From the NCBI RefSeq assembly GCF_013267355.1, contig NZ_CP053985.1, forward strand, positions 1,426,001 to 1,490,000: a stretch of 64,000 nucleotides of DNA. Reading direction: 5' to 3'. This DNA comes from Achromobacter pestifer. Lineage in GTDB: Bacteria > Pseudomonadota > Gammaproteobacteria > Burkholderiales > Burkholderiaceae_B. The notes below the pieces were generated by a model, which was not told the origin of the DNA, did no database searches, and worked only from the letters and a program-made list of their open reading frames with translations. The position numbers were made by a program, and so were the translations under genes. This document shows positions 50,293 to 61,058 of this stretch, one piece after another. Each line of letters starts with the position of its first letter. Position 1 is the first letter of the stretch.

Positions 50293-51333
50293 ATGTCTAT
50301 TCTCTTCCACGCCTATCCCCTGGCCCGCCCGGCGCTGTTCGCCATGGACGCGGAAACCGCCCACGAAGTCACCCTGTCGGGCTTGCAGCGCGCCTATGAA
50401 TGCGGCGCCACGCGCAAGCTCATGCACGCGCAGCCGAAGGCGCCGAGCACGCTGATGGGCTTGCAGCTGGCCAACCCGATCGGGCTGGCCGCGGGCCTGG
50501 ACAAGAACGGCGCCTATATCGACGCGCTGGGCAACCTGGGATTCGGCTTCATCGAGGTGGGCACGGTGACCCCGCGCGCGCAGCCCGGCAACCCCAAGCC
50601 GCGCATGTTCCGGCTGCCGCGCGCCAATGCACTGATCAACCGGCTGGGCTTCAACAACCAGGGGCTGGAGGCCTTCCTGGCCAATGTGCAGCGCAGCGCC
50701 TGGCGCAAGCAAGGCGGCATCCTGGGGCTGAACATCGGCAAGAATGCGGACACGCCGATCGAGCGCGCCGCGGACGACTACCTGATCGGACTGGAAGGCG
50801 TGTATCCGCATGCCGACTACGTGACGGTGAACATTTCCTCGCCCAACACCAAGAACCTGCGCGCGCTGCAAGGCGGCGACGAACTGTCGGCCCTGCTGGC
50901 ACAACTGGCGGACAAGCGCCGCATGCTGGAAGACAAGCACCAGCGGCGCGTACCCATGGCGGTGAAGATCGCTCCCGACCTGACGCACGAGCAGATCGAT
51001 TCCATCGCGGAAACGCTGCCGCGCCATGGCATCGACGGCGTCATCGCCACCAACACCACGCTCTCGCGCGACGCCGTCGCCGGCCAGCCGCATGCCGAGG
51101 AAGCGGGCGGCCTGTCAGGCGCCCCGGTGCATGAATTGTCGCTGGCGGTCATCCGCCGCCTGAAGGAAAAGCTGGGCGGCAGCCTGGCGATCATCGGCGT
51201 GGGCGGCGTGATGTCGGGCCGCCAGGCCCGCGAAAAGATGGACGCGGGCGCCGACGCGGTGCAGCTCTACACCGGCCTGATCTATCGCGGCCCGGCCCTG
51301 GTGGGCGAATGCGTGCGCGCCGTGGCGCGCTGA
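50293..51333 (+). CDS. pyrD: Dihydroorotate dehydrogenase (quinone), class 2
   Basis: FMN enzyme of pyrimidine synthesis, attached to the inner membrane. 346 residues. An N-terminal membrane-associating helix with [23 protein letters not shown] and substrate motifs are [50 protein letters not shown] (catalytic serine in ISSPNT) and GVGGVMSG. It is the last gene of the 47.1-51.3 kb plus-strand run. Confidence 0.98.
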   Translation: MSILFHAYPLARPALFAMDAETAHEVTLSGLQRAYECGATRKLMHAQPKAPSTLMGLQLANPIGLAAGLDKNGAYIDALGNLGFGFIEVGTVTPRAQPGNPKPRMFRLPRANALINRLGFNNQGLEAFLANVQRSAWRKQGGILGLNIGKNADTPIERAADDYLIGLEGVYPHADYVTVNISSPNTKNLRALQGGDELSALLAQLADKRRMLEDKHQRRVPMAVKIAPDLTHEQIDSIAETLPRHGIDGVIATNTTLSRDAVAGQPHAEEAGGLSGAPVHELSLAVIRRLKEKLGGSLAIIGVGGVMSGRQAREKMDAGADAVQLYTGLIYRGPALVGECVRAVAR

Positions 51334-51380
51334 GCGCAAACGCGGCCGGCATCCACCGGCCATACTGCTAAAAAGCAGGC

Positions 51381-51410
51381 AAAAAAAAGGGGCCACCCGG
51401 TGGGTGGCCC
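51381..51410 (-). terminator. Terminator of the phasin gene
   Basis: Stem GGGCCACCC/GGGTGGCCC (51390-51410). On the minus strand it is followed by a U8 tract (plus-strand A8 at 51381-51388). Confidence 0.85.
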
Positions 51411-51482
51411 TAATTCCAGCTCTGCTCTGTCACTCAACAGTACTACATAACTACGGTTTGCGCAGCACTGCGCGCCAAAAAC

Positions 51483-52061
51483 TTAGGCGCTGCGACGGCT
51501 GCGGCTGGCAACCTTGGTCGCTGCATCGGCAGCATCCGTGGCGGCCTTGAAGGTCGCGTTGGCGGCGGCATTCAGGTTCGACTCGGCGACTTCGGCGGCC
51601 TGCTTGGCGGCCTTGGTCATCGAATCGTAGGCGCTGGTCGCGGTGGCCAGCGAGGACTTGATCAGGGCAACAGCGCTTTCGGAGCCGGTCGGGGCGTTCT
51701 TGGAGAACTGGTCGACGGCTTCGCTCAGTTGCTGCTGGCTTTCGGCGATCTGGTCTTCGGTCAGCTTGACCAGGCTGGTCTGCACGCCGGCGACGATGTC
51801 GTACACGTGCTTGGTGTAGGCCATGGCCTTCTCGGCGCCCGGCTGCAGCAGGCCCGAGGCGAAAGCGGCGGCTTCCTGCGGGTCCTTGACTTCAGCGGCT
51901 TGCTGCGACTTCTGGGCGACTTCGTCCAGGGTGGCGCGAACGACCTTCAGGTTCAGTTCGACCAGCTTTTCGAAGCCGGCGAAAACGGCCGTCTGGGCAG
52001 CCACGATGGTGTTGATGCTGGCCTTTTGACGGTCCAGGACTTGTTGCGGGATAGCGCTCAT
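51483..52061 (-). CDS. Phasin (PHA granule-associated protein)
   Basis: 192 residues from ATG 52061 (GGAG six bases upstream). Helical and Ala/Gln/Lys-rich. The N-terminus IPQQVLDRQKASINTIVAAQTAVFAGFEKLVELNLKVVRATL is the phasin family core, and a Lys/Arg-Ser tail ends the protein. It coats polyhydroxyalkanoate granules and controls their size. Expression is probably governed by PhaR-type repression at the promoter sites annotated at 52175-52265. Confidence 0.94.
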   Translation of the reverse strand: MSAIPQQVLDRQKASINTIVAAQTAVFAGFEKLVELNLKVVRATLDEVAQKSQQAAEVKDPQEAAAFASGLLQPGAEKAMAYTKHVYDIVAGVQTSLVKLTEDQIAESQQQLSEAVDQFSKNAPTGSESAVALIKSSLATATSAYDSMTKAAKQAAEVAESNLNAAANATFKAATDAADAATKVASRSRRSA

Positions 52062-52434
52062 AGGATGCTCCATGGGTAGCCGGAGGCTGTCCGGCAAAGA
52101 AGGATGGTTGTCTGCGACGAACTATAAAAACGTGCGCGGAAACTGGTACTACAAGCTACCGCCGGCCCGTTTGATGCACTGCACAATTGACATTCTAGAC
52201 TGGGGAAAATCCTTGTCAAGGAGTTTTTGTGCGACGCAACAAAGAATTGCACTTTGATGGTGCAAGCCTCGCCTGGGTTTGATCCAGCACAAAGGTTTCC
52301 CAGGATTCAGGAAATACCCGAAGTGACGTCGTATCAATTGTTTTCTAAACTGCTTTCACGCTGATGACAGACAAATAAACCCACAAGTCGGCGCGCAACA
52401 ACAAATCGCAGCAAACCCTGCAATTGGAGACCTC
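52062..52434 (-). promoter_or_regulatory. Phasin promoter region with inverted repeats
   Basis: 373 bases without a gene. On the minus strand TTGACA (52219-52214), a 16-base spacer and TAGAAT (52197-52192) form a strong sigma-70 promoter. TGCACTGCACAA (52175-52186) lies at the predicted start site. Upstream of the -35 are TTGTGCGACGCAACAA (52227-52242) and TTGCAC-N7-GTGCAA (52247-52265). These TGC/GCA repeats are good candidates for PhaR operators. The remaining ~160 bases before the Bug gene show no clear element. Confidence 0.65.
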
Positions 52435-53412
52435 ATGACCCTCATCCCCCGCACGCTTTCGGCCTTGCTCGCGGCCAGCGCCATGCTCGCAGCCGGCGCC
52501 GCCCAAGCCGAATATCCGGATCGCCCCATCAATATGGTGGTGCCGTTCGCCGCTGGCGGCCCGACGGACAACGTCGCGCGTTCGCTCGCGGAAGCCATGC
52601 GGCCGAGCCTGGGCCAGACGGTCGTGGTCGAGAACAAGGGCGGCGCCGGCGGCACCATCGGCACCACCCAGGTGGCCCGCGCCCAGCCCGACGGCTACTC
52701 CGTCCTGCTGATGCACGCCGGCTTCTCGACGGCGCCCTCGCTGTACAAGAATCCGGGGTACGACCCCTACAAGAGCTTCGAGCCCATCGGCCTGGTGGTC
52801 GACGTGCCGATGACCATCATTGCGCGTTCGGACTTCCCGCCGAACAACATCAAGGAACTGGCCGAGTACGTCAAACAGAACAAGGACAAGGTGTCCCTGG
52901 CCAACGCCGGCATCGGCGCCGCCAGCCATCTGTGCGGCACCATGCTGGTCGAAGCGCTGGGCGTGCAGCTGCTGACCATCCCCTACAAGGGCACGGCGCC
53001 GGCCATGAACGACCTGCTGGGCAAGCAGGTGGACCTGATGTGCGACCAGACCACCAACACCACCCAGCAGATCGACAGCGGCAAGGTGAAGGCCTACGCC
53101 GTCACCAGCCTGAAGCGCGTCCCCACGCTGCCGAACCTGCCGACCATGGACGAATCCGGCTACAAGGGTTTTGAAGTGGGCATCTGGCATGGCATGTGGG
53201 TGCCGAAGGGCACGCCCAAGCCCGTCGTCGACAAGCTGGTCAAGAGCCTGCAGGCCGGCTTGGCCGATCCCAAATTCCAGGACCGCATGAAGCAGCTGGG
53301 CGCCACGGTGCTGACGTCCGACGCCAACCCGCAAGCTCTGGAAGCCAAGGTCAAGCAGCAGGTCCCGCAGTGGGGCGAGCTGTTCAAGAAGGCTGGCGTC
53401 GAACAGCAGTAA
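52435..53412 (+). CDS. Bug-type tripartite tricarboxylate receptor (TctC family)
   Basis: 325 residues. Signal peptide ending AGAAQA, then EYPDRPINMVVPFAAGGPTDNVARSLAEAM, VVVENKGGAGGTIGTTQ and IPYKGTAPAMNDLLGKQVDLMCDQ, all diagnostic. Periplasmic carboxylate receptor without adjacent TctA/B. An IclR regulator converges from downstream and could control it. Confidence 0.94.
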   Translation: MTLIPRTLSALLAASAMLAAGAAQAEYPDRPINMVVPFAAGGPTDNVARSLAEAMRPSLGQTVVVENKGGAGGTIGTTQVARAQPDGYSVLLMHAGFSTAPSLYKNPGYDPYKSFEPIGLVVDVPMTIIARSDFPPNNIKELAEYVKQNKDKVSLANAGIGAASHLCGTMLVEALGVQLLTIPYKGTAPAMNDLLGKQVDLMCDQTTNTTQQIDSGKVKAYAVTSLKRVPTLPNLPTMDESGYKGFEVGIWHGMWVPKGTPKPVVDKLVKSLQAGLADPKFQDRMKQLGATVLTSDANPQALEAKVKQQVPQWGELFKKAGVEQQ

Positions 53413-53444
53413 TCGGCGGAAGCGCCTGCATGGCGCACGCAAGA

Positions 53445-53472
53445 GGAAAGCCCCGTCAGGGGCTTTTCTTTT
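53445..53472 (+). terminator. Terminator after Bug receptor
   Basis: AAAGCCCC/GGGGCTTTT hairpin with GTCA loop and T-rich tail (53447-53472). Confidence 0.8.
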
Positions 53473-53490
53473 TGGAGGCCGACCTTATGG

Positions 53491-54354
53491 TTACGGGCGC
53501 AGGGCCTCGGCGGCCATGCCCAGGCCGTTGAAGCCGGCGGACACCGAGGGCTCGTAGCCCAGCGCTTCGGAAATGCTGGCGGCGGTGTCGACCAGCGCCT
53601 TGATCCAGTCGTCCTGCAGGCGCTCCGCGGGGGCAGAGATGGACAGACCGGCGACCAGCTTGCCGGTATCATCGAAAATGCCGGCGGCGATGCAGCGCAC
53701 GCCCAGTTCCAGTTCTTCGTTGTCCCGCGCATAGCCGTGGCGCCGCACCAGCGCCAGTTCACGCTCCAGGCGGTCCAGGTCGGTCAGGCTGTTGCGCGTG
53801 TGGCCGGCCAGGCCAGTGCGCAGCGCGTAGGCGCGGACCTGGCGCGCATCGGCCGTGGACAGGAACAGTTTGCCGGTGGAGGTCAGGTGCAGCGGCGCGC
53901 GGCCGCCGATGGCGCGGACCACCTGCATGCCGGAACGCTCGCTCCAGGCACGTTCGATGTAGACGATCTCGTCGCCCTGCTGGACCGACAGGTTGATGGT
54001 CTGTCCGGTCAGCTTGTGCAGCGAACGCATGGCGGAGATGGCGGCCTCGCGCACGTTCAGGCGCCCCTTGACCAGCGATCCCAGCTCCAGCAGACGCATG
54101 CCCAGCTGATACAGGCCGTTGTCGACGCGTTCGACGTAGCGGCCCACGACCAAGTCGTTCAGAATGCGGTGCGCGGTCGATGCATGCAGGCCGGTGGTCG
54201 CGGACAGTTCTTTCAGCGTTACCGGATCCGGCTGCGCGGCCAGGGCGTCGAGCAGGCGCATGGCGCGCTCGATCACCTGGATGGCGATGGGATGGGCGGA
54301 GGCGCCTTCGGTCTCTGCGTCCAGGGCATTGCGGGTAGTGGGGAGACGGGACAT
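53491..54354 (-). CDS. IclR-family transcriptional regulator
   Basis: 287 residues from ATG 54354; a longer frame to 54489 is judged non-coding. N-terminal winged HTH with IQVIERAMRLLDALAAQPDPVTLKELSATTGLHASTAHRILNDL. The IclR effector domain follows, with LTGQTINLSVQQGDEIVYIERAWS, GGRAPLHLTSTGKLFLS and a cysteine-containing GVRCIAAGIFDDTGKLVAGLSIS. It converges on the Bug receptor gene; its target is unknown. Confidence 0.93.
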   Translation of the reverse strand: MSRLPTTRNALDAETEGASAHPIAIQVIERAMRLLDALAAQPDPVTLKELSATTGLHASTAHRILNDLVVGRYVERVDNGLYQLGMRLLELGSLVKGRLNVREAAISAMRSLHKLTGQTINLSVQQGDEIVYIERAWSERSGMQVVRAIGGRAPLHLTSTGKLFLSTADARQVRAYALRTGLAGHTRNSLTDLDRLERELALVRRHGYARDNEELELGVRCIAAGIFDDTGKLVAGLSISAPAERLQDDWIKALVDTAASISEALGYEPSVSAGFNGLGMAAEALRP

Positions 54355-54522
54355 GGAAAGGGGGGCGAGGACAGCTGCGCCGCCTGTAGGGCCCCACCTT
54401 CGGGAACCGGACTTGCGGCATCGCAGCAAACAGTTCTTTCCCGTATTGTGAAATTTACTGGCGCGTTTGGCAACCGCTTTTTGTATCAAAAAAAGGGCCG
54501 CACATCTAGTGAGGCCCTGATT

Positions 54523-55338
54523 TCACGCTGCCGGCGGCGGCGCCAGCTTGCCGCCCAGGCGCAGCACCTCGGCCCTCAAGTACTCGAGAGCCTCCGCTGC
54601 GGCGGCCGGTTCGCCCTTCACGCCCAGGTCGATATGGGGCGTGCCGCCGGCCTCCCCCACGCTGGGCAGGCTGAACGCCCGCACGCCCGGCCAGCGCGTT
54701 TCCACGGTCTGCATGGCCGGGGTGATGCGCGATTCGGGCATGCTGAAAACCAGGAAGGAATGCTCCGCGTGGGCACGCACATGCTGCAGTGCACGATAGC
54801 GCGTATCCAAGGTCCATTCCAGCATGGGCCAGGCCATGACGGGAAAGCCCGGCACGAAGGTGTGGTCCTTGATGAAGAAGCCAGGGATGCGGTTGTAGGG
54901 ATTCGGGACGATCTCGCAGCCTTCCGGAAACACGCCCATCTGCAGCCGCTGCTGGTTTTCCGGCGCGCTCATGTCGGCCGTGCCCTGCCCCTTGGCCGCC
55001 ATCTCGGCCGTGCGCAACGCGATGGCCTGCTCGGCCTCGGGGTGCAGCGCCAGCGGCAGGCCCAGCGCGGCAGCGGCGGCCTGGCGCGTGTGGTCGTCGG
55101 GCGTGCCGCCGATGCCGCCACAGGAAAACACCACATCGCCGGTGGCGAAACTGCGCTTGTAGGTGGCGATGAGCGTGTCGCGGTCGTCGGGCACGATCTC
55201 GGCCCAGCCCAGCTGCATGCCGCGCGCGGCCAGCAGTTCGACGATCTTGGAAAAATGCTTGTCCTGACGGCGGCCCGAGAGGATCTCGTCCCCCACGATG
55301 ATGAGGCCGATACGGCGGGCGGCGGATTCTGCGGCCAT
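54523..55338 (-). CDS. CinA-like molybdopterin-binding domain protein
   Basis: 271 residues from ATG 55338; an ATG at 55380 that overlaps the upstream stop is also possible. The MoCF/CinA N-terminal domain is clear: RIGLIIVGDEILSGRRQDKHF, DVVFSCGGIGGTPDDHTRQA and NPYNRIPGFFIKDHTFVPGFPVMAWPM. It lacks the C-terminal CinA deamidase domain, so it is the stand-alone form (YfaY-like N-terminal part). Members may be pyrophosphatases of nucleotide-like substrates, but the role here is unproven. Confidence 0.88.
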   Translation of the reverse strand: MAAESAARRIGLIIVGDEILSGRRQDKHFSKIVELLAARGMQLGWAEIVPDDRDTLIATYKRSFATGDVVFSCGGIGGTPDDHTRQAAAAALGLPLALHPEAEQAIALRTAEMAAKGQGTADMSAPENQQRLQMGVFPEGCEIVPNPYNRIPGFFIKDHTFVPGFPVMAWPMLEWTLDTRYRALQHVRAHAEHSFLVFSMPESRITPAMQTVETRWPGVRAFSLPSVGEAGGTPHIDLGVKGEPAAAAEALEYLRAEVLRLGGKLAPPPAA

Positions 55339-55372
55339 GTCCGATTCCAGAAGTTGAGAGGGATGACGCCGG

Positions 55373-56182
55373 TCAGACATCGATGACACGGTCCTCGCGC
55401 AAACGCTTGAGCGCTTCCAGACCATAGTGGGCATAGACCAGGGCCGAGAACACCGGCAGGATGACCCACGCCGGCGGCAACAGGTTCAGCAGCGAGCAGA
55501 TCAAGCCGATGGTCCAGAAGCCGCCGTTGTTGCGTTCCAGGATGAGCTTGCGTTCGGCGGGGCTGGCGTGTTCGACGATGGCGTCCACGCGCATCATGCG
55601 CGAAAACGCGAAGGCCCACCAGAAGATCGACAGCGCGATGGCCATCGGCGGCACCAGCCAGAGCGGCAGCGTCAGCAGCCAGCCCGCGGCAAAGACCAGG
55701 GATACCCAGATCGCGTTCCACACGCTGACCGCGGTCGCATGTTTGCCTTGCCGTGTGACGCTCACGTATTCACGCTGGCTGACGTGGCGCAGCACCAGCG
55801 GCATCACGAAAACGGCGGCAATCGCCAGGCCCAGGATGCCCGATACCGGCAGCAGGATGGCCACGGCAATGATGGGCACCATATAGACCTTGAGCGAGAA
55901 CAGCCCCATCGCCAGCATCCAGTCCTCCGCGCGGTTGACGAAGTCCCAGCGCGCCGCCTCGGCCGCCAGCCATTCATTGAGCGGCGTCCAGAACAGGTAC
56001 AGCAACAACAGCGCCCCCACCAGCGCGATCAGGAACGGCAGCAGCAGCGCGAACAGCATGGAGGGATGGCACTGGGACACCAGCGCGCGCTTGAAGGCCT
56101 GGCCCACGCTGACAGCGCCGGCCCCGGCAGCGGAAAATCGGCCGTTGTCGGGCGTGGCGGAATCAGTGCGCAAAGCGGTCAT
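55373..56182 (-). CDS. EI24-domain (CysZ-like) membrane protein
   Basis: 269 residues with about four to five transmembrane helices. The motif AFKRALVSQCHPSMLFALLLPFLIALVGALLLLYLFW starts the EI24 domain, and EHASPAERKLILERNNGGFWTIGLI is a conserved cytoplasmic stretch. CysZ relatives conduct sulfate, but this longer form is not clearly CysZ. It precedes the CinA-like gene on the same strand and is divergent from the thioredoxin-like gene. Confidence 0.87.
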   Translation of the reverse strand: MTALRTDSATPDNGRFSAAGAGAVSVGQAFKRALVSQCHPSMLFALLLPFLIALVGALLLLYLFWTPLNEWLAAEAARWDFVNRAEDWMLAMGLFSLKVYMVPIIAVAILLPVSGILGLAIAAVFVMPLVLRHVSQREYVSVTRQGKHATAVSVWNAIWVSLVFAAGWLLTLPLWLVPPMAIALSIFWWAFAFSRMMRVDAIVEHASPAERKLILERNNGGFWTIGLICSLLNLLPPAWVILPVFSALVYAHYGLEALKRLREDRVIDV

Positions 56183-56245
56183 GGAGGAGAAATGAGGGGG
56201 TGGACATCCCAGGTATGATAGTCAAACACGCCTTGATCTGCCCAC

Positions 56246-56629
56246 ATGTCCCTACTTGTACCCGATACCGACCTGACCGCGCTGCGCGCGCGGCTCGGCT
56301 CATCGCCCGACGCCTGGCTGGTGGCCTGTTTCTGCGCGGCCTGGTGCGATACCTGCGAGCAATACAAGCCCAAGCTGCAAGCGCTGGCCGCCGCCATGCC
56401 GCGGCACGTCTTCGCCTGGATCGACATCGAGGACCACGCCGAACTGCTGGGTGACGAAGACGTTGAGAACTTCCCCACCCTGCTGGTGCAGATCGGCCCG
56501 CGAGTGGTGTTCTACGGCCCGATGCTGCCGCACATCGGCCACCTGGAACGCCTGCTCGAAAGCCTGAATGAAAACAGCGCCGAGGTCGCCACGGCCTTGC
56601 CGGACCTGCCGCGCATGCTGGCCGCCTGA
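56246..56629 (+). CDS. Thioredoxin-fold protein
   Basis: 127 residues, cytoplasmic. The active-site segment is CFCAAWCDTCEQYKPKLQALA, giving a CDTC motif at about residues 34-37. The cis-proline motif is NFPTLLVQIG. A typical thioredoxin alpha/beta order follows, with extra C-terminal helix. It is divergent from the EI24 gene (63 bases apart) and ends at a bidirectional terminator. Confidence 0.92.
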   Translation: MSLLVPDTDLTALRARLGSSPDAWLVACFCAAWCDTCEQYKPKLQALAAAMPRHVFAWIDIEDHAELLGDEDVENFPTLLVQIGPRVVFYGPMLPHIGHLERLLESLNENSAEVATALPDLPRMLAA

Positions 56630-56667
56630 GCCGCGGCATGCCGGCGCGCCACGCGCGGCCCAGTCAT

Positions 56668-56705
56668 AAAAAAACCCGCAACGCCCAAGGGCTTGCGGGT
56701 TTTTT
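56668..56705. terminator. Bidirectional terminator between thioredoxin-like gene and rhlE
   Basis: Arms AAAAAACCCGCAA and TTGCGGGTTTTTT enclose an inner GCCC/GGGC pair. A and T runs on both sides serve the two converging genes. Confidence 0.9.
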
Positions 56706-56719
56706 CATGCAGGCGCTTG

Positions 56720-58201
<1,482 letters not shown>

Positions 58202-58525
58202 CAGGGTTAGGCAGATACCGGGACCAGTGAAAAAGAACAAAACGAGAGTGCTACGCGCACTGCACTACATAAGCATCGGAACAGCCAGAACACGCGCAAT
58301 CCGCATCCTGCGTTGCAGGCCAGGCGGCGCATTCTGGATTCGATACTTATGAGGGCAGTACCAGGCCCGGATTGCTGTGGATAACATGATTTTAGCGCAG
58401 CCGCATTACCACACGGTCCGACGTCAGTTCGAAAGGCATTGCAAACGCCTTCCGCCAGCCGCCAGGAAGCGCCCGCCGGGCATACCAGGAGCGTCCACCC
58501 CGTGGACGCTTTTGGCGAGAAACCG
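58202..58525. promoter_or_regulatory. rhlE leader and azlD 3' region
   Basis: 324 bases without a gene. It contains an isolated perfect DnaA-box sequence, TTATCCACA on the minus strand (58376-58384), and a perfect 9-bp stem AGCGTCCAC/GTGGACGCT (58490-58510) followed by T4 on the plus strand. The long stretch before rhlE may be a 5' leader. No sure promoter was identified. Confidence 0.45.
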
Positions 58526-58861
58526 TCAACCGGCCAACCAGCGCAGACCCCACAGGGCCAACATGCCCACGATGATGACCAGCACCGCGCTACGCGTGCG
58601 CAGGAAAACCAGCACGGCGACCACGCCCGCGACCAGCTTGTAGTCGAACACGGGCCCCAGGCCGGCCTTCCAGGGCAGCAGATCCGGCACGATGATGGCG
58701 GTCAAGGCGGCGGCAGGCGCATAGCGCAAGGCCCGCCGCACGCCTTCCGGCAGGGGGATGTAATCGCCGAACAGCATGAAGCCGGCGCGCGTCAGCACGC
58801 TGCACAGCGCCAGCAGCAGGATGGCGGAATAGACGTAGATTTCGGCGGGCCAAAGGGTCAT
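58526..58861 (-). CDS. azlD: Branched-chain amino acid exporter small subunit AzlD
   Basis: 111 residues with three to four membrane helices. Family motifs are SVLTRAGFMLFGDYIPLPEGVRRALRYAPAAALTAIIVPDLL and FLRTRSAVLVIIVGMLALWGLRWL. The start overlaps the azlC stop by four bases (ATGA). It partners AzlC to export leucine, isoleucine and valine or analogues. Confidence 0.92.
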   Translation of the reverse strand: MTLWPAEIYVYSAILLLALCSVLTRAGFMLFGDYIPLPEGVRRALRYAPAAALTAIIVPDLLPWKAGLGPVFDYKLVAGVVAVLVFLRTRSAVLVIIVGMLALWGLRWLAG

Positions 58862-59607
58862 GCGCGAGCCTTGAAGTAGCGTTCCGCCCAGATGCCGGCG
58901 ACCACGCCCGCCACCACGGCGGCGGCCAGGCCCAGGCGCAGCGGCAGGACCTGCCCGGTCCAGGCGACCACGCCGGCGGCCAGCATGGAAATCAGCATGG
59001 GCTTGCTGCTGGCCAGCGGCACCGTGATGGCCAGCAGCGCCAGCACCGCGGCGAAGTCCAGCGACCAGCCCGTGGGCACCATGGTGCCGAGATAGATGCC
59101 GACGATGGAGGACGTCTGCCAGACGAACCAGCCCGGCGCGATGGCGCCCAGGAAGAACCAGAGCTGTTCGCGCGTGCCGCGCACGGCCGCATCGCCATAG
59201 CGCGGCATGAACAGCACGAAACCCATGTCGGTCGTGAAATACCCCAGCCCCAGCCGCTTGGGCCAGGACAGGTGGCGGAAATAAGGATGCAGCGCCGCGC
59301 CAAAGATGAGAAAGCGCAGGTTCACCACGCAGCCGGCGGCGAAGATCAGCCAGAGCGGCGCGCCGGTGGCGATGAGCGGCAGGGAGGTCAGCTGGGCCGA
59401 GCCGGCGTACAGCAACAGGGTCATGGCCAACGCCATGGTTTCCGTCAGGCCCGACTTGACCATGGCCACGCCGGTGACCAGCCCCCAGGTGGCGGTGGCG
59501 ATCAGGGCGGGCACGATGGCGTGTACGCCTGCGCGGAAGGCGGTAACGCGTTCCTGGCGGACCGCGGCGGGGTCTTCGGTTTCAGGAAGCGCGGATTCAG
59601 AGGACAA
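58858..59607 (-). CDS. azlC: Branched-chain amino acid exporter large subunit AzlC
   Basis: About 249 residues. The start is uncertain; TTG 59607 (SSESALPETED) with AGGGG upstream is the best fit, and GTG codons further up near 59667 are alternatives. Family landmarks are FRAGVHAIVPALIATATWGLVTGVAMVKSGLTETMALAMTLLLYAGSAQLTSLPL and NLRFLIFGAALHPYFRHLS. It has seven to eight predicted membrane helices. It is divergent from ilvE, which acts on the same amino acids. Confidence 0.9.
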   Translation of the reverse strand: MSSESALPETEDPAAVRQERVTAFRAGVHAIVPALIATATWGLVTGVAMVKSGLTETMALAMTLLLYAGSAQLTSLPLIATGAPLWLIFAAGCVVNLRFLIFGAALHPYFRHLSWPKRLGLGYFTTDMGFVLFMPRYGDAAVRGTREQLWFFLGAIAPGWFVWQTSSIVGIYLGTMVPTGWSLDFAAVLALLAITVPLASSKPMLISMLAAGVVAWTGQVLPLRLGLAAAVVAGVVAGIWAERYFKARA

Positions 59608-59802
59608 CGGCTGGCCCCTGGCGATTCGGACAGGACGACATGGAAACTCTAAGGAAAAGGAACGCACGACAACCCGTTCGCCCGCCGGGATCACTATGCG
59701 CGGGCCTGGCGGCGCCACGCCGGGGCGCGAATAGGCGCGTATTGTAACCTCGCTGCTTGATACAATATGCGCCTCGAGATTCTTGGCTCTTGGGAGTAGA
59801 CC

Positions 59803-60723
59803 ATGTCGATGGCAGACCGCGACGGCTTCATCTGGTACGACGGCAAGCTCGTACCGTGGCGAGACGCGACCACGCACGTCCTGACGCACTCCCTGCACTA
59901 CGGCCTGTCGGTATTCGAAGGAGTGCGGGCCTACCGTTCCGAGATCGGCACCGCCATCTTCCGCCTCGAAGACCATACCAACCGCCTGTTCAATTCGGCG
60001 CACATCTACCAGATCCCCATGCCCTTCGATCGCGACACGATCAACGAAGCGCAGCGGATGGTGGTGCGCGAAAACAAACTCGAAGCCGGCTACCTGCGTC
60101 CCCTGGTGTTCTATGGCCCCGAAAAAATGGGCGTGTCGCCCAAGGGCGCCCGGGTGCACGTGGCCATCGCCGCCTGGCCCTGGGGCGCCTACCTGGGCGA
60201 AGAAGCGCTGTCCGCAGGCATCCGCGTCAAGGTGTCCTCATTCGCGCGCCAGCACGTGAACGTCACGATGCCGCGCGCCAAGGTGGCAACCACCTACGCC
60301 AACTCGATCCTGGCCAATACCGAGGCCCTGCAGGACGGCTACGACGAAGCCCTGCTGCTGGACACCGAAGGCTTCGTGGCCGAGGGCTCGGGCGAGAACC
60401 TCTTCATCGTCAAGGACGGCGTGCTTTGCGAGCCCGAGATCGCCTCCGCCCTGACCGGCATTACCCGCTCCACCATCCATGCGCTGGCCGCAGACCAGGG
60501 CCTGCGCGTGGTGACCAAGCGCCTGACGCGCGACGACGTCTACATCGCCGACGAGGCGTTCTTCACCGGCACGGCCGCCGAAGTGACGCCCATCCGCGAG
60601 GTGGACAACCGCCAGATCGGCAACGGCCGGCGCGGCCCGATCACGGAGAAGCTGCAGAAAGCATTTTTTGACGTGGTGAATGGCCGCAACCCGAAGTACC
60701 ATCACTGGCTGAGTAAAGTCTGA
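59803..60723 (+). CDS. ilvE: Branched-chain amino acid aminotransferase
   Basis: PLP enzyme of Leu/Ile/Val synthesis and breakdown. 306 residues. SLHYGLSVFEGVRAYRSEIGTAIFRLEDHTNRL is at the N-terminus. PLP Lys160 is in AKVATTYANSILAN, followed by GYDEALLLDTEGFVAEGSGENLFIV and the C-terminal FFTGTAAEVTPIREVDNRQIG. The divergent azlCD exporter genes suggest a shared branched-chain theme. A zinc-finger gene follows. Confidence 0.97.
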   Translation: MSMADRDGFIWYDGKLVPWRDATTHVLTHSLHYGLSVFEGVRAYRSEIGTAIFRLEDHTNRLFNSAHIYQIPMPFDRDTINEAQRMVVRENKLEAGYLRPLVFYGPEKMGVSPKGARVHVAIAAWPWGAYLGEEALSAGIRVKVSSFARQHVNVTMPRAKVATTYANSILANTEALQDGYDEALLLDTEGFVAEGSGENLFIVKDGVLCEPEIASALTGITRSTIHALAADQGLRVVTKRLTRDDVYIADEAFFTGTAAEVTPIREVDNRQIGNGRRGPITEKLQKAFFDVVNGRNPKYHHWLSKV

Positions 60724-60799
60724 TCCGCGCGGCCCGATCCATGACCAGGCCGCATCATTGCCCCAACCTGCCGTTTACCGGTTTTTTTCAGGAATATCC

Positions 60800-61021
60800 A
60801 TGACCGCTGCTGCTCCGGCCGCCGTCCCCCACCCCCACGAAGTCATCGAGGTCGGCGCCGACGACCTGCCCGTGTTCTGTCCGGGCCCCAAGGCGCCGCT
60901 CTGGAGCATGCACCCCCGCGTGTTCCTGGACGTGGCCCGCACCGGCTCCGCCAGCTGCGCCTACTGCGGCGCTGAGTACCGCCTGAAGCCCGGCACCGTG
61001 CTGCACGGCCACGGGCACTGA
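60800..61021 (+). CDS. Small zinc-finger-domain protein
   Basis: 73 residues from ATG 60800 (AGGA upstream). The core PVFCPGPKAPLWSMHPRVFLDVARTGSASCAYCGAEYRL has the Cys-x..-His-x..-Cys-x2-Cys pattern of the PF10276-type zinc finger related to complex I subunit NDUFS6, common behind ilvE in betaproteobacteria. The role is unknown. Confidence 0.88.
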   Translation: MTAAAPAAVPHPHEVIEVGADDLPVFCPGPKAPLWSMHPRVFLDVARTGSASCAYCGAEYRLKPGTVLHGHGH

Positions 61022-61058
61022 GTCACCCGTTCTACAACGCCCACCCGTTTCCGCCACC

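Noticed and set aside
58376..58384. DnaA box (TTATCCACA on the minus strand) as a replication origin signal
   Set aside because: It is a single isolated box without AT-rich unwinding region, further boxes or dnaA/dnaN genes.
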